Below are positions 60,282-64,000 of a stretch of 64,000 bases of DNA, one piece after another. This DNA comes from Effrenium voratum (lineage: Eukaryota > Sar > Dinophyceae > Suessiales > Symbiodiniaceae). Made by a program: the position numbers and the translations under genes. Every line of letters begins with the position of its first letter. The first letter of the stretch is position 1. The notes below the pieces were generated by a model. It did not search any database. It saw only the letters and a list, made by a program, of their open reading frames with translations, and had not been told where the DNA came from. The stretch spans positions 124,001 to 188,000 of the forward strand of contig CAUJNA010000170.1 in assembly GCA_963377175.1 (NCBI GenBank). The letters run 5' to 3'.

Positions 60282-63088
60282 GATCTGTTCTCAAGGGGCT
60301 TTTTTTTTTGAAAAGCACATGCGGGGATCTATTTCTTGGAAGCGCCTAAAGCCAACACATGCCGGGGTGGGGATTGCAGAGGTTCGCTTGATTGCCAAGT
60401 GCTTGGGCTGCACTTGGCGGGTTGGATAGACCAGTGATCCATTCGCGTGGTTTGGGTTGGGGATCCAGGCCTGGAAAGTATTTTGATCCAAAGCTTCAGC
60501 AAGTCACCGAAGGGACTCAGTCTCCACTACCGTTTGTTGTGTGTTTTTTTTGGTGGGGGAGCCTGGTTTGTTCCCTTATGTCTCATGCTGCCATCGGGCT
60601 GTAAAGGTTTTTCTAAGACTCTGTTTAAAGATGCTCCCATCCATCCGGGCTATCAGCAATGGAACATGTAAATCGTTTGGTTGTTCAATCCTGAGATTGG
60701 GGATTCCCATTTAGCTGGGATGCCGGAACATGCTCGGTTTGGGGGTTGCTTTGACAGCCGCGGGCTCTCGTGCACATATCTCAAGCCAGTTTGAACAGCA
60801 CTTTACGGGCCAATTGGGGCAGAGCTTCCTGTTGGTGGGGTGATGTTTTAACGCAGGAAATATAGGGCACAAGCTGGGTGTGTTTGTTTAGTCGCACCGA
60901 GTTGCAGTCTGAAGCAGGCAAAAAGGACCAAGTGGAGGTCTATCGCTTCACAGGACGGGATCATTTTTGATGTTGCTGATGTTTCTCGGCAGATGGGCTA
61001 ACATTAGTTTTCCTGTTGGGCTCGGTTGGATGGCTCTTGAACTGCTTAGTGGCAGCGTTTCAGGTTATGTGTCAACATGGGAGGATTTTGCCACCTCCCC
61101 CCCCCACCAAAAACGCAACTTACTGTTTGTTACCCTTTGAAACAAAGTGACAAGGGTAGCCTCAAGAACAAAACACACACACACAGGCGTGTTAGACGTC
61201 TAGAGTTTTCAATGCGGTTCGCGACTGTGTGGCTCATGGAAGCCATCCATAGAGTCGAGGAATACGGGGAGGGGGGGCCCCCTTCCCGGTGGCAACGCTC
61301 TTTCCAAGCTTCAGTTTGCAAACTTCAGACGCATTGAAGAGACAGGAGCTGCCAAACTGCCAAATGAGAGGATTGAGGCGGGCTTGCTTTCTGCACACTC
61401 TACAAAGCGCATCCTTTAGCATCGGCAACATACAATGTGCAGACTCAACACGCCACCCGATGGCCATCTAACATGAACGCCTGATCGAAAACGTTACCCT
61501 CTGTCCAACAATCATGGAAGTGCGCAGGAGGGTGTTGTTAAGTCTAACATCCTCTTGAAGAATGCCCCTTATCCATTTCCATGTTTTGAAAAGGGGCAGC
61601 TAAAAGCAGTCACTCATGTTCCTTTTCTGGCACTGGCGGAACGTCCTGTGGCTCACTGAGGACTGTTGGCGAAGTCACGAGTTCGTTGTGTCTCGAAAAA
61701 TGTAGTATTTCTCCCAGCATTCAATGGAGAGAAGGGGGTGTGCCACCGACATCGAAAAGTGTGAAATTCCACGAAACGGCACGACGCACTTCCAGCCAAA
61801 ACGGCTTCGAAAGGACAACCCTTGGATACAGGACGCTGAGGCCTTGTTCCCACAGTCAAAAGCTCAGAGGTGTCCAAAGCTTAGCCCGGGCCCTTGATGT
61901 TGTGTTTGTTGGTTTGGACCATCCAACGGTCATCAAACGACCCCCAAGACGCCATTTGACAGAGTCGGGGAGTTCTGGGGCAGGTTTCCGGAAACGCAGT
62001 GCTCCGTGGCGTCCTTTTGATCTGCCAAATTACCCCCCCATCAGATCAAAAACAGGTTTCCGAATGCTTCCCCATGTGGCTTCAAAGAGCGAGTTTAGCC
62101 TTTTGGCTTACCTCTTAAAAACTCAACTTTTTCAAATTTTTGGGGGTAACATGGGCTATATGTCTGTAAAAGGTTAACTTCCCCAGGGCTTGGAGTTTTA
62201 AGGGGTAAGTTGGAGCTACTAGGGCTTCTGTAAGGACATGGTATCCATGGTCAAATCTGCAACGAATCAAGGCCCCATCCAAGCGCAGGGGACCCGTTCA
62301 AGGGGTGTGTTTTGTTTGAAAAAAAAGAGCAAATTGCACAGCGGTTTAACCCTGTTGGGTTTTCCTGGACCCTCAAGCAACTACCCTTCAAAATTATCAC
62401 GAAAGCTAGCTTTAGCTAGCTGAAGTTTCTCCTTGCGTAAGCAAGGTAAGGGGCTCAAATGCCGAAAGATTGATTTTTTCAATTATTTGAGCCGAAAAGA
62501 TTGAAAAACATCAATTATTTAGACCCCCCCCCCCTCCCCCCCCCCCGGGTCTCAGGCTCGATTCCTCCCTGGTCCATCCCCCCCCCCCCGGGCAGTGGCT
62601 CAGTGTTCAGCAGTCTCGGTTTGCCCGTTTTGGACTTGGTGCTACGAACTTTTACATGTTCCACCGATTCAGCTTGTTCATTTGAGACCTCAGTCTTCTC
62701 GGTAAACCACCTCGCAAGAATCTTTGCACACGCAGCATGCAGAACCCAGAGGTGCTTTCAGACAGCTTCTGACGCCTCTCGTTGTTTTCATTTTTCAAGG
62801 TTTGCCACGCCACCATGTGCGTTTGCGTGTCGCATCTTACGAATCTTGCCGGGCCTCTCGTTGTACACAAGCTACCTATGAATCCACTCTGTCACCGACC
62901 CATCTCATGCAACAACTGCTAGCTTTCGTTCACCCGCTCCTCAAGTGGGGTGAGAACCCATTTTCAGGGGTAGTGCGAGGGTCTATGTCCATTTAAAACC
63001 ACCAAGAGAGGGGGTGCCCTCAAAAAGACGAGCCCCAAAACGGGTTGTCAGCTACCAAAGGAATCACCATTCACAATTCGCCAAAGAG
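60282..63088. other. No gene recognised between candidate NTPase exons
   Basis: Mixed unique sequence with a C-run block at 62522-62592. Some exons linking 60281 to the P-loop exon should lie here if the gene continues, but none was recognisable by motif. Confidence 0.5.
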
Positions 63089-63124
63089 GACAGCTGCTTC
63101 CGCGGCGAGACCGGGAGCGGAAAG
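63089..63124 (+). CDS. Candidate exon with P-loop GETGSGK
   Basis: Reads DSCFRGETGSGK, ending at GGAAAG|GCTCGG (GC donor); the Walker A motif would need Ser or Thr from the next exon. In sAC a P-loop NTPase follows C2, so the location fits. GETGSGK is also typical of DEAH-box helicases, so it could start another gene. No linking exon to 60281 was found. Confidence 0.35.
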
Positions 63125-63563
63125 GCTCGGGGGGGGGGTGGAGGGTGGGTGTGGACATGTGGCCATGGGTCAAAATCCCGTACCTTCAGTGAACATCCCA
63201 ATCCCCACTTACACAGACTAAAATGGGTGGTGCACCTACCCCAAAATGGTTGACCCACAGCCATGTGGGTCTTTTAAAGGGGCCGCCTTTTTTGAGGGTA
63301 CCCCTCTTTGTTTGTTTTTTTGCAGGGCATCCCCAAAGAAAAGACACTCTCACCTTTAAACCAACCTGAGAAGGGTACAAATGTTGTCGTGAATTAGTCT
63401 TTCATGTGTACTTCTTTTTTATTTTGAAGTTCATTTCACTTCAAAGAACATGTTTCCCAACGAAAGCTCCAAATTATTCGCACAAATAAAGGATCGGACA
63501 AACACATTATTCTTCCTTTTCCCTTTTCTCTTTGTTATATTTTTCTTCTAATCTGTTTTCAAG

Positions 63564-63632
63564 CTGAACGGGATGAAGCGGTGAACGCCATCGTGGACAA
63601 GTTGTGGTTGGACCCCGATAGCGACTTAGAAT
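63564..63632 (+). CDS. Candidate exon, ERDEAVNAIVDKLW
   Basis: A clear pyrimidine-rich run ends in CTGTTTTCAAG. After it the frame ERDEAVNAIVDKLW then LDPDSDLE is open to a stop at 63644-63646. A donor at GAAT|GTTTGT is possible. The acidic amphipathic sequence looks protein-like but is not assigned. Its phase does not fit the P-loop exon directly. Confidence 0.3.
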
Positions 63633-64000
63633 GTTTGTTCGGGTAGCGAGAGCACGTGTGAAATCTAAAAGTGACCTTCGCAAACATCACCCAGCAATGT
63701 TCACTGGGGCTACGGGCTTTTGACCCATGGCCATGTGTGTGTATTTGCGTGGGCCTGCATTATAGATGTATACTTCGGTCAGGCCCAAGTTTATGCTTCA
63801 CCCAGCGAAGAAGTACAAGGATCACACAATCACAACGAGCTGGACCTGCCTCTTTGGGCTAGGTGCAGGGCATCCTGCTGATAGGAGCTTGGACTGTGGC
63901 TGGTTTCGCTTGATTGAATGCAGCAGCCCAATGTATAAACCGTTCTATTCTAGGTCTGTCTCAATTGGAAGATCAGATTTAGGTATGGCGACTGTCCGTG

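Noticed and set aside
1..64000. Spliced-leader RNA gene, tRNA or rRNA
   Set aside because: No dinoflagellate spliced-leader sequence, tRNA cloverleaf with conserved boxes, or rRNA core was recognised by eye; a covariance-model scan would be decisive.

Overview
The window looks like dinoflagellate nuclear DNA. Evidence: very low coding density, tiny exons separated by kilobase introns, and mostly GC (some GA) rather than GT at intron 5' ends. Most introns carry short inverted-repeat elements, long microsatellites, a decayed copia element with the dinoflagellate type of gag, and degenerate TTTAGGG-like tracts. No bacterial-style operon, tRNA, rRNA or CRISPR was seen. Genus is not assignable by eye; the style suits Suessiales/Symbiodiniaceae or a relative.

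The main content is one plus-strand gene, recognised by joining exons whose translations run into each other in phase. From about 20.39 to 59.38 kb, 18 exons (about 1.4 kb of coding in 39 kb) encode two class III nucleotidyl cyclase domains in the order of soluble adenylyl cyclase (ADCY10/sAC). C1 lies at 20.4-36.6 kb, with metal-binding motifs FADASGF and LKFSGDA. C2 lies at 38.4-59.4 kb, with [17 protein letters not shown] and the NLSAR Asn/Arg pair. About 465 codons are recovered, close to the length of the mammalian sAC catalytic half. Weaker, phase-compatible exons extend it upstream (15.2, 14.06, 12.46, 9.72, 9.16, perhaps 6.44 and 5.0 kb). Candidate downstream exons (60.23, 63.09, 63.56 kb) may begin the NTPase part, including a GETGSGK P-loop. 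The gene runs off the right side and its true start is unknown.

The introns hold the rest. 0-5 kb: no convincing exon; inverted-repeat elements and an exact 170-bp tandem duplication. 5-20 kb: sparse candidate exons, an AT-rich island, a GCGAAAGC-rich cluster, and large (CATA/CAGA)n and (CACAGA)n arrays. 20-43 kb: C1 and early C2 exons among short-element copies, G- or C-runs and two opposite-facing telomere-like tracts. 43-51 kb: one 8.2-kb intron holding a complete-ended copia element (149/176-bp LTRs, TG..CA ends, GAATC duplication) and a ~2-kb, 61-bp-unit satellite bounded by copies of a 32-bp repeat. 51-64 kb: last C2 exons, TA and GTGC/GTTT microsatellites, possible NTPase exons.

The most notable non-genic signal is a ~100-125-bp element present seven times with CTAGGTCCCCCAGTAG-type inverted ends. 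Four copies have perfect and different 4-bp target duplications. Its ends coincide with AG|GT and AG, so it could behave as an introner. All exon boundaries were inferred by eye from phase, splice dinucleotides and family motifs; cDNA was not available.
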